Positions 1 to 9,321 of a stretch of 64,000 nucleotides of DNA are shown piece by piece. This DNA comes from Solobacterium sp. (GTDB lineage Bacteria; Bacillota_I; Bacilli_A; Erysipelotrichales; Erysipelotrichaceae), in assembly GCA_017510405.1 (NCBI GenBank), contig JAFWNG010000029.1, positions 1-64,000 on the forward strand, written 5' to 3'. Every line of letters begins with the position of its first letter. The stretch's first letter is position 1. A program made the translations under genes and the position numbers. A model generated the notes under the pieces. That model worked only from the letters and a program-made list of their open reading frames with translations. It was not told where the DNA came from and ran no database searches.

Positions 1-1
1 A

Positions 2-382
2 TTAACGCAAACAGAATTAGCTGAAAAGGTTGGATTGCCTCCTGGTGAAAATGGCCGGATCCGTATTTCCCAATATGAAAACGGGACGCACGTGCCGAAA
101 GAGGAAATGCTGGAAAAAATCAGTTCAGTATTAGGTGTTACTTCGCTGTATCTAAGCAGCAAGCCTCATACGAACATGCTGGACTTTGCATTTCACCTGC
201 TGGAGTATGATCGTGATTTCCCGATTTTGATTGAAAAACACGGGAAAGATGATTACTCTCTGCATTTCAGCAATGAACTTATGTTTGATTTTCTGGATGA
301 TTGGATTCAAAAGAAGGCTGATTTAGAAGAAGGCAGAATCAGCAAAGAAGATTACATAGAGTGGACGATCAATTTCAAATAA
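2..382 (+). CDS. XRE-family transcriptional regulator, 5' truncated by window edge
   Basis: The open frame runs in from before the window: the first codons already read LTQTELAEKVGL, which is helix 2-3 of a Cro/C1-type HTH. RISQYENGTHVP follows as the recognition helix and turn, so the TTG at 35 is not the real start. The remaining ~80 residues are an acidic C-terminal domain I do not recognise. A hairpin terminator lies 150 nt downstream. It ends beside the 3' end of guaA, so it may be the last gene of an integrated element (inference). Confidence 0.8.
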   Translation, partial: LTQTELAEKVGLPPGENGRIRISQYENGTHVPKEEMLEKISSVLGVTSLYLSSKPHTNMLDFAFHLLEYDRDFPILIEKHGKDDYSLHFSNELMFDFLDDWIQKKADLEEGRISKEDYIEWTINFK

Positions 383-488
383 TTACATATCTGCCAGCAT
401 TTATCATTCATATATATTCCAGCTCCGGGTCCTGATCAAACCGCGGAGAATACACCGAATTACCCACTCAGAATAGTGTTTTTCCAGA

Positions 489-510
489 AAATGGTATCAA
501 AATGGTATCA
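489..510. repeat. Tandem 11-bp direct repeat
   Basis: AAATGGTATCA occurs twice back to back between the XRE gene and guaA. It could be a recombinase arm site or a regulator site. Nothing else in the 383-654 gap looks coding. Confidence 0.6.
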
Positions 511-531
511 GGCAAATTCCCAGGAACAGAA

Positions 532-557
532 AAAGTCGTCACATGGACGGCTTTTTT
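532..557 (+). terminator. Rho-independent terminator after the XRE gene
   Basis: A 9-bp stem (AAAGTCGTC / GACGGCTTT, one G-T pair) with a 5-nt loop is followed by a run of six T. It points out of the XRE gene toward the converging guaA. Confidence 0.75.
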
Positions 558-654
558 CATGGATTTAATAGATTTTTATGGGTTTCATGCATCAAAATTG
601 GCTTTTATACGATGATTTTCTCCCACTTTTGATGTACATCAAAGCCTTGTTGAA

Positions 655-2193
655 CTATTCCCACTCAATTGTTCCGGGAGGCTTCGAAGTAATATCCAGA
701 ACTACTCTGTTCACATGCTTGACTTCGTTGACGATTCTTGTGGAGATCCTGTTCAGTACATCATATGGGATCCTTGCCCAGTCTGCAGTCATTCCGTCAA
801 TGGAAGTGACAGCCCGGATGACAATGGTATAGTCATAGGTTCTCTGGTCCCCCATGACACCTACAGAGCGAATATCCGGAAGACAGGTGAAATACTGCCA
901 GATCTCCCGCTGCAGACCCGCTTTGCGAATTTCTTCTCTCAGGATAGCATCGCTTTCACGGACGATCTCAAGTTTATCCTTTGTGATCTCACCAAGCACA
1001 CGCACACCGAGACCCGGCCCCGGGAATGGCTGCCGCCAGACCATATCTTCCGGCAGTCCAAGTTCTGTGCCGAGAGCACGTACTTCATCCTTGAACAGCC
1101 TGTTCAGAGGCTCAATCAGTTTAAAATCCATATCTTCCGGCAGACCGCCGACATTGTGATGGGATTTGATCGTCTGGGCTGTCTTTGTGCCGCTTTCGAT
1201 CACATCGGTATATAAAGTTCCCTGGGCCAGCCATTTGATGTCAGTTCCCTTCAGGAGTTTTTTGATCTCATCGGCGAATGTGTAAACGAACTCATTGCCG
1301 ATGATTTTTCTTTTCTGTTCCGGATCTGATGCGCCTTCCAGTTTTGTCAGGAATCTTTCCGAGGCATCCACTTTGATCAGATTGAGATCCATGTTAGCGG
1401 AGAACGTTTCCATTACTGATTCAGCCTCGCCTTTTCTCAACAGGCCGTGATCGATGAACATACAGTAAAGATTGGATCCGATCGCCTTATTCAGAAGCGC
1501 AGCCACGACCGAGGAGTCCACGCCGCCGGAAAGACCAAGAAGAACTTTGTCATCGCCCACTTTTTCACGGATCTCCTTCACCTGCTGGTCAATGAAATCC
1601 TTCATCGACCAGTTGGCCTGCGCTTTGCAGATGCGGAAGACGAAGTTTTTCAGCATGTCCAGACCGTATTCAGAGTTGCGTACTTCAGGGTGGAACTGAA
1701 CGGTGTAGATCTGCTTCTCTGCATTCATGGAAGCAGCGTACGGACATGTATCGGAACTGGCGGTCGGTACAAAACCTTCTGCCAGTGCTGCCACCTGGTC
1801 CCCGTGACTCATCCAGACGGTCTGGGTCTCAAGAAGGCCTTCGAACAGCGGGCAGTCTTTTGTTTCTATCAGTGCCCTTCCATATTCCTTCTTTTCAGAT
1901 GCTCTGACTTCACCGCCCAGCATATAATGCGTCATCTGCATGCCGTAGCAGATGCCGAGAATGGGAAGTCCGGACGTAAACAGTGCCGGATCACATTTCG
2001 GGGAAGCCTCATCATAGACACTGTTCGGACCGCCGGAAAAGACGATTCCCTTAACATCTCCTTTTGCCAGGATCTCTTCGAGTGTCAGATCTCCCGGGCA
2101 AAGCTCACTGTAAACATGAAACTCACGGATGCGGCGGGCGATCAGCTGGTTATACTGACTGCCGAAATCCAGTACGATGATCTTATCAGCCAT
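655..2193 (-). CDS. guaA: GMP synthase (glutamine-hydrolysing)
   Basis: Converts XMP to GMP using ATP and glutamine, the last step of guanine nucleotide synthesis, in the cytoplasm. At 512 aa it has the usual length. The N-terminal class I amidotransferase domain shows GICYGMQ with the catalytic Cys and QFHPEV with the catalytic His. The central ATP pyrophosphatase has LSGGVDSS, and the C-terminal dimerisation domain ends in PPGTIEWE. The start is the ATG at 2193 (MADKIIVLD), 6 nt after an AGGAGG-type site; the open frame extends further upstream, but only into pyrG. It lies 49 nt downstream of pyrG, so the two are probably co-transcribed. Confidence 0.97.
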   Translation of the reverse strand: MADKIIVLDFGSQYNQLIARRIREFHVYSELCPGDLTLEEILAKGDVKGIVFSGGPNSVYDEASPKCDPALFTSGLPILGICYGMQMTHYMLGGEVRASEKKEYGRALIETKDCPLFEGLLETQTVWMSHGDQVAALAEGFVPTASSDTCPYAASMNAEKQIYTVQFHPEVRNSEYGLDMLKNFVFRICKAQANWSMKDFIDQQVKEIREKVGDDKVLLGLSGGVDSSVVAALLNKAIGSNLYCMFIDHGLLRKGEAESVMETFSANMDLNLIKVDASERFLTKLEGASDPEQKRKIIGNEFVYTFADEIKKLLKGTDIKWLAQGTLYTDVIESGTKTAQTIKSHHNVGGLPEDMDFKLIEPLNRLFKDEVRALGTELGLPEDMVWRQPFPGPGLGVRVLGEITKDKLEIVRESDAILREEIRKAGLQREIWQYFTCLPDIRSVGVMGDQRTYDYTIVIRAVTSIDGMTADWARIPYDVLNRISTRIVNEVKHVNRVVLDITSKPPGTIEWE

Positions 2194-2242
2194 AACAGTT
2201 CCTCCTGTTTGCGCTATTATACACGATGATGCATGCAGGTCA

Positions 2243-3832
2243 CTATAATTTTCCGGCAGTTTTGACAAAGCGGGCAAACAGCGGATGCGCCTTGTCCGGT
2301 CTGCTCTTGAATTCCGGATGGTACTGGACGCCGACGAAGAAATCACAAGCCGGATTTTCCACTTCCTCTGCCAGTGTGCCGTCCGGGGAGACGCCGCCGA
2401 TCACAAGACCGTGTTCCTCAAAAACAGCAGCCAGTTCACAACTGAACTCATAGCGGTGACGGTGGCGTTCATGGATCATGTCCGTTCCATAGCATTCTTT
2501 CAGAAGAGTGCCGTCCTTGATCCTGCACGGATACGCGCCGAGACGCATCGTTCCGCCTTTATCGATCTCATCGTTCTGACCCGGCATATAATCGATGACT
2601 TTATGAGCACTGTCAGGTGCGAACTCCCCTGAGTTCGCATCTTTCCATCCGATCACATTGCGGGCAAACTCAATCACGCTGATCTGCATTCCCAGGCACA
2701 GACCGAGATACGGAATATTGTTCTCGCGGGCATAGCGTGCTGTTTCGATCATACCTTCAATGCCGCGGTCACCAAAGCCGCCGGGCACACAGATACCCTG
2801 GACGCCGGCAAACAGTTCCGCACAGTTTTCCGCTGTTACCGTTTCCGATTCGATCCACCGGATCTCCGTGTGCACGCCGTTTTCATATCCCGCATGCCGG
2901 AGTGCCTCAATAACGGAGAGGTAGGCATCATGAAGACGCACATATTTTCCGACGAGCGCAACGGTCACTTTGCCGGAAGCCGCATGAATTCGCCGGACCA
3001 TGGCTTTCCAGTGTTCGAGATCGATCGTATGTTCCGGCAGATGCAGGATGCGGCATACGATAGCTGAGAAATTCTGTTCTTCCAGCATCAGCGGCGCCTC
3101 ATAGAGGTCCTTAACGGTACGGTCGGTAATGACGCAGTCTTTCCTGACACTGCAGAACAGCGAGATCTTGTCGCGGATATCCTGCGGCAGATCCCCGTCA
3201 CAGCGGGCAACGATGATATCGGGACGCACGCCTGCCACCTGCAGATCCCGCACGGAATGCTGCGTCGGTTTGGATTTGTATTCATCCGACCCGGAAATAT
3301 ACGGTATGAGCGTGACGTGGATAAAGCAGACATCATCGGGATATTCCAGAGAGATCTGCCGGACGGCTTCAATGAACGGCTGGGATTCAATATCGCCGAC
3401 TGTGCCGCCGATCTCCGTGATGATCACATCGGCGTCCGCCCGCTTCCCCACTTTGTAGACAAAACGCTTGATCTCATCGGTGACATGGGGAATGATCTGT
3501 ACGGTGGAGCCGAGGTATTCCCCTCTTCTTTCCTTGTTCAGAACATTCCAGTACACTTTTCCGGTCGTCAGATTGGAATACCGGTTCAGGTCTTCATCAA
3601 TGAAACGTTCATAGTGACCGAGGTCAAGATCAGTCTCTGCACCGTCTTCGGTCACAAACACTTCTCCATGCTGGTACGGGGACATTGTGCCAGGATCGAC
3701 ATTGATGTAGGGATCCAGTTTCTGAGAGATCACGCGGAAGCCGCGCTGTTTCAGCAGACGTCCGAGCGATGCGGCGATGATTCCTTTGCCAAGGCCGGAT
3801 ACGACACCGCCTGTTACGAAAATGTACTTCAT
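2243..3832 (-). CDS. pyrG: CTP synthase
   Basis: Makes CTP from UTP, ATP and glutamine. 529 aa. The N-terminal synthetase domain begins [16 protein letters not shown] with the P-loop-like motif. The C-terminal glutaminase domain has GLCLGMQ (Cys nucleophile) and QYHPEF (His). The start at 3832 is preceded by GGGGAGGTGAAATCC, a strong ribosome binding site; an upstream in-frame start at 3868 would lie within the leader hairpin. First gene of a pyrG-guaA unit with its own promoter and a terminator-like hairpin in the leader, which suggests attenuation. Confidence 0.97.
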   Translation of the reverse strand: MKYIFVTGGVVSGLGKGIIAASLGRLLKQRGFRVISQKLDPYINVDPGTMSPYQHGEVFVTEDGAETDLDLGHYERFIDEDLNRYSNLTTGKVYWNVLNKERRGEYLGSTVQIIPHVTDEIKRFVYKVGKRADADVIITEIGGTVGDIESQPFIEAVRQISLEYPDDVCFIHVTLIPYISGSDEYKSKPTQHSVRDLQVAGVRPDIIVARCDGDLPQDIRDKISLFCSVRKDCVITDRTVKDLYEAPLMLEEQNFSAIVCRILHLPEHTIDLEHWKAMVRRIHAASGKVTVALVGKYVRLHDAYLSVIEALRHAGYENGVHTEIRWIESETVTAENCAELFAGVQGICVPGGFGDRGIEGMIETARYARENNIPYLGLCLGMQISVIEFARNVIGWKDANSGEFAPDSAHKVIDYMPGQNDEIDKGGTMRLGAYPCRIKDGTLLKECYGTDMIHERHRHRYEFSCELAAVFEEHGLVIGGVSPDGTLAEEVENPACDFFVGVQYHPEFKSRPDKAHPLFARFVKTAGKL

Positions 3833-3852
3833 GGATTTCACCTCCCCTTCAA

Positions 3853-3910
3853 TAAAAAATGAGGACATTTAAGCCAAACGGCCGTGAGCCGTTTTTTTTA
3901 ATGTCCTCAT
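3853..3910 (-). promoter_or_regulatory. Terminator-like hairpin in the pyrG leader (candidate attenuator)
   Basis: On the minus strand ATGAGGACATT and AATGTCCTCAT form a perfect 11-bp stem, followed by TTTTTTATT. An inner hairpin (AAACGGC / GCCGTTT) sits inside it. The structure lies between a good promoter and the pyrG ribosome binding site, the position of an attenuator. The inner hairpin with its T-run could also end plus-strand transcripts. Alternatively it ends a transcript coming from the redox gene upstream. Confidence 0.65.
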
Positions 3911-3940
3911 ATACAGAACTGCCTTATTTAAGACACGTAT

Positions 3941-3969
3941 ATTATATGCCTGCATGCTTTTCAGCGCAA
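3941..3969 (-). promoter_or_regulatory. Candidate pyrG promoter
   Basis: Minus strand TTGCGC (3964-3969), a 17-nt spacer and TATAAT (3941-3946). The predicted start lies about 25 nt before the leader hairpin and does not begin with a G run. Confidence 0.65.
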
Positions 3970-4014
3970 CAGGTTTCTGATTCGGTTTTTGTTTTTCTGC
4001 AGTACCGGTATCCG

Positions 4015-5202
4015 TTATTCTGCTTCTCTTGCCTGGTTCAGCACATCATACAGTCCCTCTTTTTCGAGATACCCGGGGATATAGCCGAGGAAGTTGCCGT
4101 CCTTCTTGTATACATAGGTCGTCGGGTAGCCGCTGATCTGGTACATATTCGTCACCTGATACGACGTATCATACAGGATCGTCAGCGTATAGCTGTTATC
4201 CCGCATGGTCTTTTCCACCTGCTCGACAGTACCTTCGCCGTTGAGTCCCGGCGCTGCGATCAGCAGGATCTCCACATCGTCCTGCGTCTCATGGACTTCC
4301 TGCAGATCCGGAAGCTCCAGATTGCAGTAATAGCACCATGTGCCGAAGAAGTTCAGAAGAACCGTCTTTCCTTTGTACTCACTCAGTGTGTGAGAATTAC
4401 CGGCAGAGTCTTTCAGCGTGAAATCATACTTTTCCATATCCGTCCTGGAAACATCCGCGTCTGCCCCGGCAGGATCGGCTGTCTCCCGGGAAGGCTCCGG
4501 CGGAACGACCGCGTTCATTGCGGCAATGCGCGTAAATGCCTGAAACATCATCCAGCAGCCCATGCCGGTCACGATCACACCGCTCAGGATGCCGGTATAC
4601 TTCACGATATTCCGCTTTTCCTTCAGGAAGCGGAGCACCTCGTCGGTAAACAGGCCGAGCACCAGGAAGATACTGATGAAGCCGAGCGCATAGCTGGCAA
4701 TGTAGAAGAATCCGGTGATCCTGTTATCGGCAGAAGATGCCAGCAGGATTGCCTGCGCAAGCATTGGACCGATGCACGGCGACCAGGCAAAGGAAAAGAA
4801 GAAGCCGGTCAGCCACGCTTTGACAGGCGTCATCGTTCCTTCAAAGCGTTTATTGGCAGTATAGGTATTCTGCAGGAACGGGATCTTTATAACATTCAGC
4901 GATACCAGTCCCATGAGGATCAGAACGATGCCGCCGATCAGCTGAAAGATGATCTCGTTCTTTGTAAAGAATTCATGCAGAACACCGGATGTCAGCGCGG
5001 CAAGAAAGAATACCGTGCATATGCCGAGTACAAAGGCGACGGTATACAGAAACGTGCGCATCCGCGATGGTTTTTCCCCCTCTTTTGATGTGTCGCGGAT
5101 GAGATACGCCATGTACAGCGGTACAAGCGGCAGGACACACGGAGTAAAAAAGGAAAGCAGGCCTTCGAGAAAAAGGCCTGTAAAAGCAAATCCTCCGGTC
5201 AT
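4015..5202 (-). CDS. CcdA-type membrane protein fused to a TlpA/ResA-like thioredoxin domain
   Basis: 395 aa. Residues 1-~240 form a six-helix DsbD/CcdA-type electron conduit, with Pro-flanked cysteines in FFTPCVLPLVPLY and FAWSPCIGPM. After a linker rich in E/A/D, residues ~270-395 are a redoxin with the active site WCYYC and a cis-Pro region (SGYPTTYVY). It should pass reducing power from cytoplasmic thioredoxin to the outer face of the membrane. The single-chain fusion replaces the usual two proteins. It lies 14 nt after uppP in the minus direction. Substrate unknown. Confidence 0.88.
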   Translation of the reverse strand: MTGGFAFTGLFLEGLLSFFTPCVLPLVPLYMAYLIRDTSKEGEKPSRMRTFLYTVAFVLGICTVFFLAALTSGVLHEFFTKNEIIFQLIGGIVLILMGLVSLNVIKIPFLQNTYTANKRFEGTMTPVKAWLTGFFFSFAWSPCIGPMLAQAILLASSADNRITGFFYIASYALGFISIFLVLGLFTDEVLRFLKEKRNIVKYTGILSGVIVTGMGCWMMFQAFTRIAAMNAVVPPEPSRETADPAGADADVSRTDMEKYDFTLKDSAGNSHTLSEYKGKTVLLNFFGTWCYYCNLELPDLQEVHETQDDVEILLIAAPGLNGEGTVEQVEKTMRDNSYTLTILYDTSYQVTNMYQISGYPTTYVYKKDGNFLGYIPGYLEKEGLYDVLNQAREAE

Positions 5203-5216
5203 ACGATGACCTCCTG

Positions 5217-6059
5217 TCAGACAAATTTAAGCATTGCAAAGATAAGCATCATTATACCGAGTATGATGCGGTAATATCCGAACAGTGAGAAATCGTGTTT
5301 TCGTATATATGCCAGCATCTGGCGGATGACAAGCAGTGAAACGATAAACGCAGTCACTGTCCCGGCGATCAGCACCGCGACAGCACCTGCCGTCAGTGCT
5401 GTTTTCATCCTGAGAAGTTTCAGGATGCCTGCTCCGCACATGACCGGTATTGCCATGTAGTACGAAAACTCCACTGCCGTGGTGCGGTTATAGCCAAGCA
5501 GAGATCCGCCCAGGATCGTGACGCCGGAACGGCTGGTTCCCGGAATGATCGAAAGCGCCTGAAACAGTCCGCTGAACAAAGCGTTCTGATAACTGATCTG
5601 ACGCGTGCTCGTGATTTTCGGCATCCGATCTTTTTTATCGATCAGTATAAACAGGATGCCGTAGATGATCAGAGCCGCTGCGATCACATAAACGGAGCTC
5701 AGTTTCTCCCCGATCCACTGATCCAGAAATACACCGGCGATCCCTGCCGGTACGGCAGAGATCAGCAGCTTGACCCAGAGACGCAGGATCACATTGCGCT
5801 CTTTTGTTTTCAGTTTCGGACTGAACGGATTCAGACGGCGTATAAACAGCAGGATCACTGCCAGAATACTGCCGAGCTGGATCATTACACTGTACATCTC
5901 CCAGAATGACTGATTCGCTGCACTGTCCGCATATACATTCAGAGGCATGAAGTTATTCATCAGGATCAGATGTCCGGTGCTGCTGATCGGCAGCCACTCC
6001 GTGATTCCCTGAACGATGCCGTAGATCAGTGACTTGATGAGATTCCATACAAGTGCCAT
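5217..6059 (-). CDS. uppP: Undecaprenyl-diphosphatase
   Basis: Integral membrane enzyme (BacA/UppP family, 280 aa) that dephosphorylates undecaprenyl diphosphate to recycle the cell wall lipid carrier. Signature motifs are present: GITEWLPISSTGHL near the N terminus and PGTSRSGVTILGG with the catalytic Ser/Arg region at ~170. About eight hydrophobic helices are visible. It lies between malQ (30 nt upstream) and the CcdA-TlpA gene (14 nt downstream) on the same strand. Confidence 0.95.
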   Translation of the reverse strand: MALVWNLIKSLIYGIVQGITEWLPISSTGHLILMNNFMPLNVYADSAANQSFWEMYSVMIQLGSILAVILLFIRRLNPFSPKLKTKERNVILRLWVKLLISAVPAGIAGVFLDQWIGEKLSSVYVIAAALIIYGILFILIDKKDRMPKITSTRQISYQNALFSGLFQALSIIPGTSRSGVTILGGSLLGYNRTTAVEFSYYMAIPVMCGAGILKLLRMKTALTAGAVAVLIAGTVTAFIVSLLVIRQMLAYIRKHDFSLFGYYRIILGIMMLIFAMLKFV

Positions 6060-6089
6060 ATAATACCTGCCCCCTTCCGCAGAGTACTG

Positions 6090-7547
6090 TTATTCTTCGG
6101 AACTCAGACGGTCAGATGCTTCAAGATCCGTACGGATCTTTCCGCATACTGCCGCAAACTCTCCCAGTCCGCACATACGCCACATCCAGTTTGGCGCACC
6201 GACTGTTCCCGGTGTATTCAGACGGGCATCGTGTCCTTTATGCAGCCAGTCCATCATCGGAATAATGACCATGTCCGCATTGGAATCCAGTGAGTAGCGG
6301 ATCACATCATTCACAAAGCTTCCGGAACGGTATCCCATCCGATGCATGCATCTGCGCATCTTTTTCTGCTGCGCCGGCTTCATGGAATGATACCATGAGA
6401 AGATCGAATCATTGTCATGAGTTCCGGTATAAACGAGCAGGTGTTCTTTATCTGCCGGCATTCCGTTTGCGTCAAAAGAGAACTGGATAACACGCATGCC
6501 GCGGAAATTGTAATGATCACGCAGGACTCCGACTTCATAACGCAGGTCACCAAGATCTTCCGCAACGATCTCAATATCCGGCATCTTTTCAAACAGCGTA
6601 TCGAACAGGGCATAGCCCGGCGCTTCGATCCATTCTCCTTCCACGGCAGTCGGACAGGATGCCGGGATCTTCCAGTACGTATCAAAGGCGCGGAAGTGAT
6701 CCACACGCGTTACGTCAAACAAGCGGTCCATGTAGGCAATACGCTCCAGCCAGAAGCGGAAATCGTTTTTCTGCAGGTATTCCCAGTCATAGATCGGATT
6801 TCCCCATCTCTGTCCGTATTTTGCAAAATAATCCGGCGGTACGCCCGCGATAAAGGTCGGTCTGCCGTCCGAATCCAGCAGGAAACTGCTGCGGTCTGCC
6901 CAGACATCCGCCGAGTCGATGCCTACATAGAACGGAATATCGCCCATGACGATGATGCCGGCATCGTTGGCATACTGTTTCAGGTCTTTCCACTGCAGAT
7001 AAAGCATATACTGCAGGAACACCTCGTACAGGATATCGTCTTCGTATTCCTTCAGGTCAATACCGCTGTCCTGAGGCTGGTTTTTCTCTGCGTCCGGCCA
7101 GTCCAGCCAGCACTGCATGCCGTTCTTCTTTTTGAACGTCATGAATATCGCATAATTGCGCACCCACGGCTGGTAGGAGAACGCAGCGTAGTTCATATCA
7201 GGCTTGAAATTCCGGTATGCTTCTTTCAGATACGGCGCACGGAAACGGCGCACGGCATCGTAATCGATACGCTCTGCCCGGCGGCGGTACGAAGGTGCTT
7301 TTTTCTTCAGAAGTCCCATATCATACAGCCGGTCCAGCGACAGATAGATATCATCCATTGCATAGGAAGAATACGGCTGATACGGTGAATTGCCGTACCC
7401 AAGCGGATTCAGCGGCAGGATCTGCCAGATGGACAGGCCAGCCTGCTTCATAAGATCAATGAACCGGTAAGCCTGCGTCCCGAAACTGCCGCATCCGTGG
7501 CGGTCCGGAAGAGACGCGACCGGCATTAATATACCTGCTTTTCTCAT
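6090..7547 (-). CDS. malQ: 4-alpha-glucanotransferase (amylomaltase, GH77)
   Basis: Transfers alpha-1,4-glucan segments between maltodextrins. 485 aa, normal for the compact bacterial form. Visible active-site motifs are TRVDHFRAF (nucleophile Asp), AEDLG (acid/base Glu) and GTHDNDS (transition-state Asp), plus the N-terminal LPLNPLGYGNSPYQ. Starts at ATG 7547 behind a GGAG site. First gene of the malQ-uppP-CcdA/TlpA run. No maltose transporter is nearby, so it probably acts on storage glycogen or imported dextrins from elsewhere. Confidence 0.96.
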   Translation of the reverse strand: MRKAGILMPVASLPDRHGCGSFGTQAYRFIDLMKQAGLSIWQILPLNPLGYGNSPYQPYSSYAMDDIYLSLDRLYDMGLLKKKAPSYRRRAERIDYDAVRRFRAPYLKEAYRNFKPDMNYAAFSYQPWVRNYAIFMTFKKKNGMQCWLDWPDAEKNQPQDSGIDLKEYEDDILYEVFLQYMLYLQWKDLKQYANDAGIIVMGDIPFYVGIDSADVWADRSSFLLDSDGRPTFIAGVPPDYFAKYGQRWGNPIYDWEYLQKNDFRFWLERIAYMDRLFDVTRVDHFRAFDTYWKIPASCPTAVEGEWIEAPGYALFDTLFEKMPDIEIVAEDLGDLRYEVGVLRDHYNFRGMRVIQFSFDANGMPADKEHLLVYTGTHDNDSIFSWYHSMKPAQQKKMRRCMHRMGYRSGSFVNDVIRYSLDSNADMVIIPMMDWLHKGHDARLNTPGTVGAPNWMWRMCGLGEFAAVCGKIRTDLEASDRLSSEE

Positions 7548-7714
7548 AATTAAAACTCCAAATATACGTTATCAGTTTATCGTATTACACCATGTTTTTC
7601 CATATTTTTCACTGTGCATGCTCTTTCATAAGGAAGCGTAAAAACACTGCAGAACTTCTGTTTTGCGCGTATAATGAATACACTGCAGAAAACTGACAGA
7701 ACGGAGGACAGTAA

Positions 7715-8188
7715 ATGGTTATTATCGAAATGGAAAACGGCGATGTCATTAAGATCGCTCTGGATGCAAAGGCGGCACCGCTTACCGCCGCAAACTTTGA
7801 GAAACTTGTCCGTGAAGGCTTTTACGACGGACTGACATTCCACCGCATCATCAAAGGATTCATGATCCAGGGCGGTGATCCGACCGGCACCGGCATGGGC
7901 GGTTCAAAAGAGACGATCAAGGGTGAATTCCGCGCCAACGGCGTCAACAACCCGCTCCGCCACACCCGCGGCGTCATCTCCATGGCACGAACGATGGATC
8001 CCAACAGCGCAACTTCGCAGTTCTTCATCATGCGTCAGGACGCACCGCATCTTGACGGCAATTACGCTGCGTTCGGCAAAGTGGTCGAAGGCATCGACGC
8101 TGTTGACAGAATTGCCAGTACGCCGACCGGCTTCCAGGACAGACCGAAAAAACCGGTCGTCATGAAACGCGTTTACATCGAAGACTGA
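7715..8188 (+). CDS. ppiB: Cyclophilin-type peptidyl-prolyl cis-trans isomerase
   Basis: 157 aa cytoplasmic cyclophilin catalysing proline isomerisation in protein folding. Characteristic segments include FHRIIKGFMIQGGDPTGTG and NSATSQFFI with the catalytic Arg/Phe/Gln region, and HLDGNYAAFGKV. No signal peptide. ATG 7715 follows GGAGG by 7 nt. A TATAAT at 7670-7675 is a likely -10. Monocistronic, divergent from malQ, and closed by a terminator. Confidence 0.95.
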   Translation: MVIIEMENGDVIKIALDAKAAPLTAANFEKLVREGFYDGLTFHRIIKGFMIQGGDPTGTGMGGSKETIKGEFRANGVNNPLRHTRGVISMARTMDPNSATSQFFIMRQDAPHLDGNYAAFGKVVEGIDAVDRIASTPTGFQDRPKKPVVMKRVYIED

Positions 8189-8202
8189 CACGCTTTCCGA
8201 GG

Positions 8203-8227
8203 CCTGCACACACGGTGCAGGTTTTTT
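8203..8227 (+). terminator. Terminator after ppiB
   Basis: CCTGCAC / GTGCAGG stem, 5-nt loop, then TTTTTT. Confidence 0.85.
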
Positions 8228-8256
8228 CATGCCCGGCATAAATGTCGCTTCCGGCA

Positions 8257-8314
8257 TTGACATCTTGCGCATTCATGGATAGTATTTGAGTAGATGTTGC
8301 GCATTATGCGCAAC
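8257..8314 (+). promoter_or_regulatory. Promoter and palindromic operator of the XRE-ImmA-PolY module
   Basis: TTGACA (8257-8262), 17 nt, TAGTAT (8280-8285) is a near-consensus promoter. Just downstream is GTTGCGCATTATGCGCAAC (8296-8314), a perfect 9-bp inverted repeat around a central T, spanning the expected start of transcription. A half site TTGCGCATT (8266-8274) lies in the promoter spacer. This is what an autorepressed XRE regulator gene should look like. The operator assignment is inference. Confidence 0.8.
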
Positions 8315-8326
8315 TTGGAGGCGCAC

Positions 8327-8728
8327 ATGGACTTTAAGGACAAACTGAAAAACGCCCGTACGGCAAAAGGACTGTCCCAGATCGAACTGGCGGAACAGAC
8401 CGGCATTTCCCGCCGCTCCATACAGAATTACGAGCTCGGCACAAAACTGCCGAAAAAGCGGGAGACCTACACCCGTCTGGCCGAAGCGCTCGGGATCGAT
8501 GAAACGGTGCTCATGGATGAAACGATCGATTTCGTACTGCGGGCAAACGAGCAGTACGGAAACAATGCCATGAAGCAGGCGCTTGACCTGGTAGCGGATG
8601 TGCGGGCGCTCTGGGCCGGCGGTGAAATGGCGGAAGACGACATGGATGAGATCATGCGCGCTCTGCAGGAAGCCTACTGGGATGCCAAGAAGATCAACCG
8701 GAAGTATGCGGGAAACAGCAATGAATAA
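8327..8728 (+). CDS. XRE-family repressor of the damage-response-like module
   Basis: 133 aa. Residues ~5-60 are a canonical HTH_XRE (LSQIELAEQTGISRRSIQNYE). The rest is a helical tail with MDDIMRALQEAYWDAKK. ATG 8327 is chosen because GGAGG stands 6 nt upstream; an earlier in-frame ATG at 8294 overlaps the operator. It overlaps the ImmA-like gene by 8 nt, the usual repressor/anti-repressor pairing of mobile elements. Expected to repress its own operon until cleaved or displaced. Confidence 0.85.
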   Translation: MDFKDKLKNARTAKGLSQIELAEQTGISRRSIQNYELGTKLPKKRETYTRLAEALGIDETVLMDETIDFVLRANEQYGNNAMKQALDLVADVRALWAGGEMAEDDMDEIMRALQEAYWDAKKINRKYAGNSNE

Positions 8729-9248
8729 GAAGAATCTTCCCCTCTCTCTGGTCCGCAGATACGGTACCCGCGATCCCTTTCAGATCGCCCGTATGTGCGG
8801 CGTCCATGTCCGCTATATCAACACAAAGAAACAGAAAGGCTTCTGCAAGATCATCCTGAACAATCCGTTCATCTTCCTCAGTCAGAATATGAGCGAGGAA
8901 ATGCAGAAGATGACCTGCGCCCATGAACTCGGGCATCTGTTTCTGCACCGCAGTCTGCTTACGGCAAACTCATTTCTTCTGGAATATGAACTGTTCGACA
9001 TCCGCAATACGACGGAACTGGAGGCAAATATTTTTGCGGCCGACCTTCTGATCGATGAGGAGGAACTGAAAGAACTGCTGGATGCCGGCAGCGATATGGT
9101 CACGATCGCGTCTTCTCTGGATATCAATGTCAATCTGCTCATGATCAAACTGATCGAAATGCAGAAACGGGGAATCGTTCTGACCATCCCCTTCACGCCT
9201 GACCGCAAATTTCTGGGAAAGATCTCGGATACTGCCGAGTCCCTGTAA
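8721..9248 (+). CDS. ImmA/IrrE-family metallopeptidase
   Basis: 175 aa. The zinc motif is CAHELGHLFLH (HExxH) at ~residue 70, with a downstream ELEANIFAADLLI segment giving the third ligand typical of DUF955/ImmA. In ICEBs1 and phages such proteins cleave the partner XRE repressor after DNA damage or quorum signals. Start ATG 8721 overlaps the repressor stop (translational coupling). An alternative earlier start at 8598 lies in another gene's frame and is rejected. Confidence 0.88.
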   Translation: MNKKNLPLSLVRRYGTRDPFQIARMCGVHVRYINTKKQKGFCKIILNNPFIFLSQNMSEEMQKMTCAHELGHLFLHRSLLTANSFLLEYELFDIRNTTELEANIFAADLLIDEEELKELLDAGSDMVTIASSLDINVNLLMIKLIEMQKRGIVLTIPFTPDRKFLGKISDTAESL

Positions 9249-9321
9249 TACGCTCATTGGATCATTCACAGCATACGAATAAGGGCACACATGTTTTCAG
9301 TGCGCCCGAAAGGAGGCAGTC

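Noticed and set aside
3859-3970. B. subtilis-style reiterative transcription control of pyrG
   Set aside because: The predicted transcription start does not begin with a G run, so only a generic attenuator is supported.
3859-5088. 409-codon open frame antisense to the CcdA-TlpA gene
   Set aside because: Shadow frame; no SD, and the opposite strand carries intact CxxC and TM motifs.
9281-9307. Hairpin between the ImmA-like gene and the polymerase
   Set aside because: GGGCAC...GTGCGCCC has imperfect pairing and no T-run, so no terminator or attenuator is claimed.
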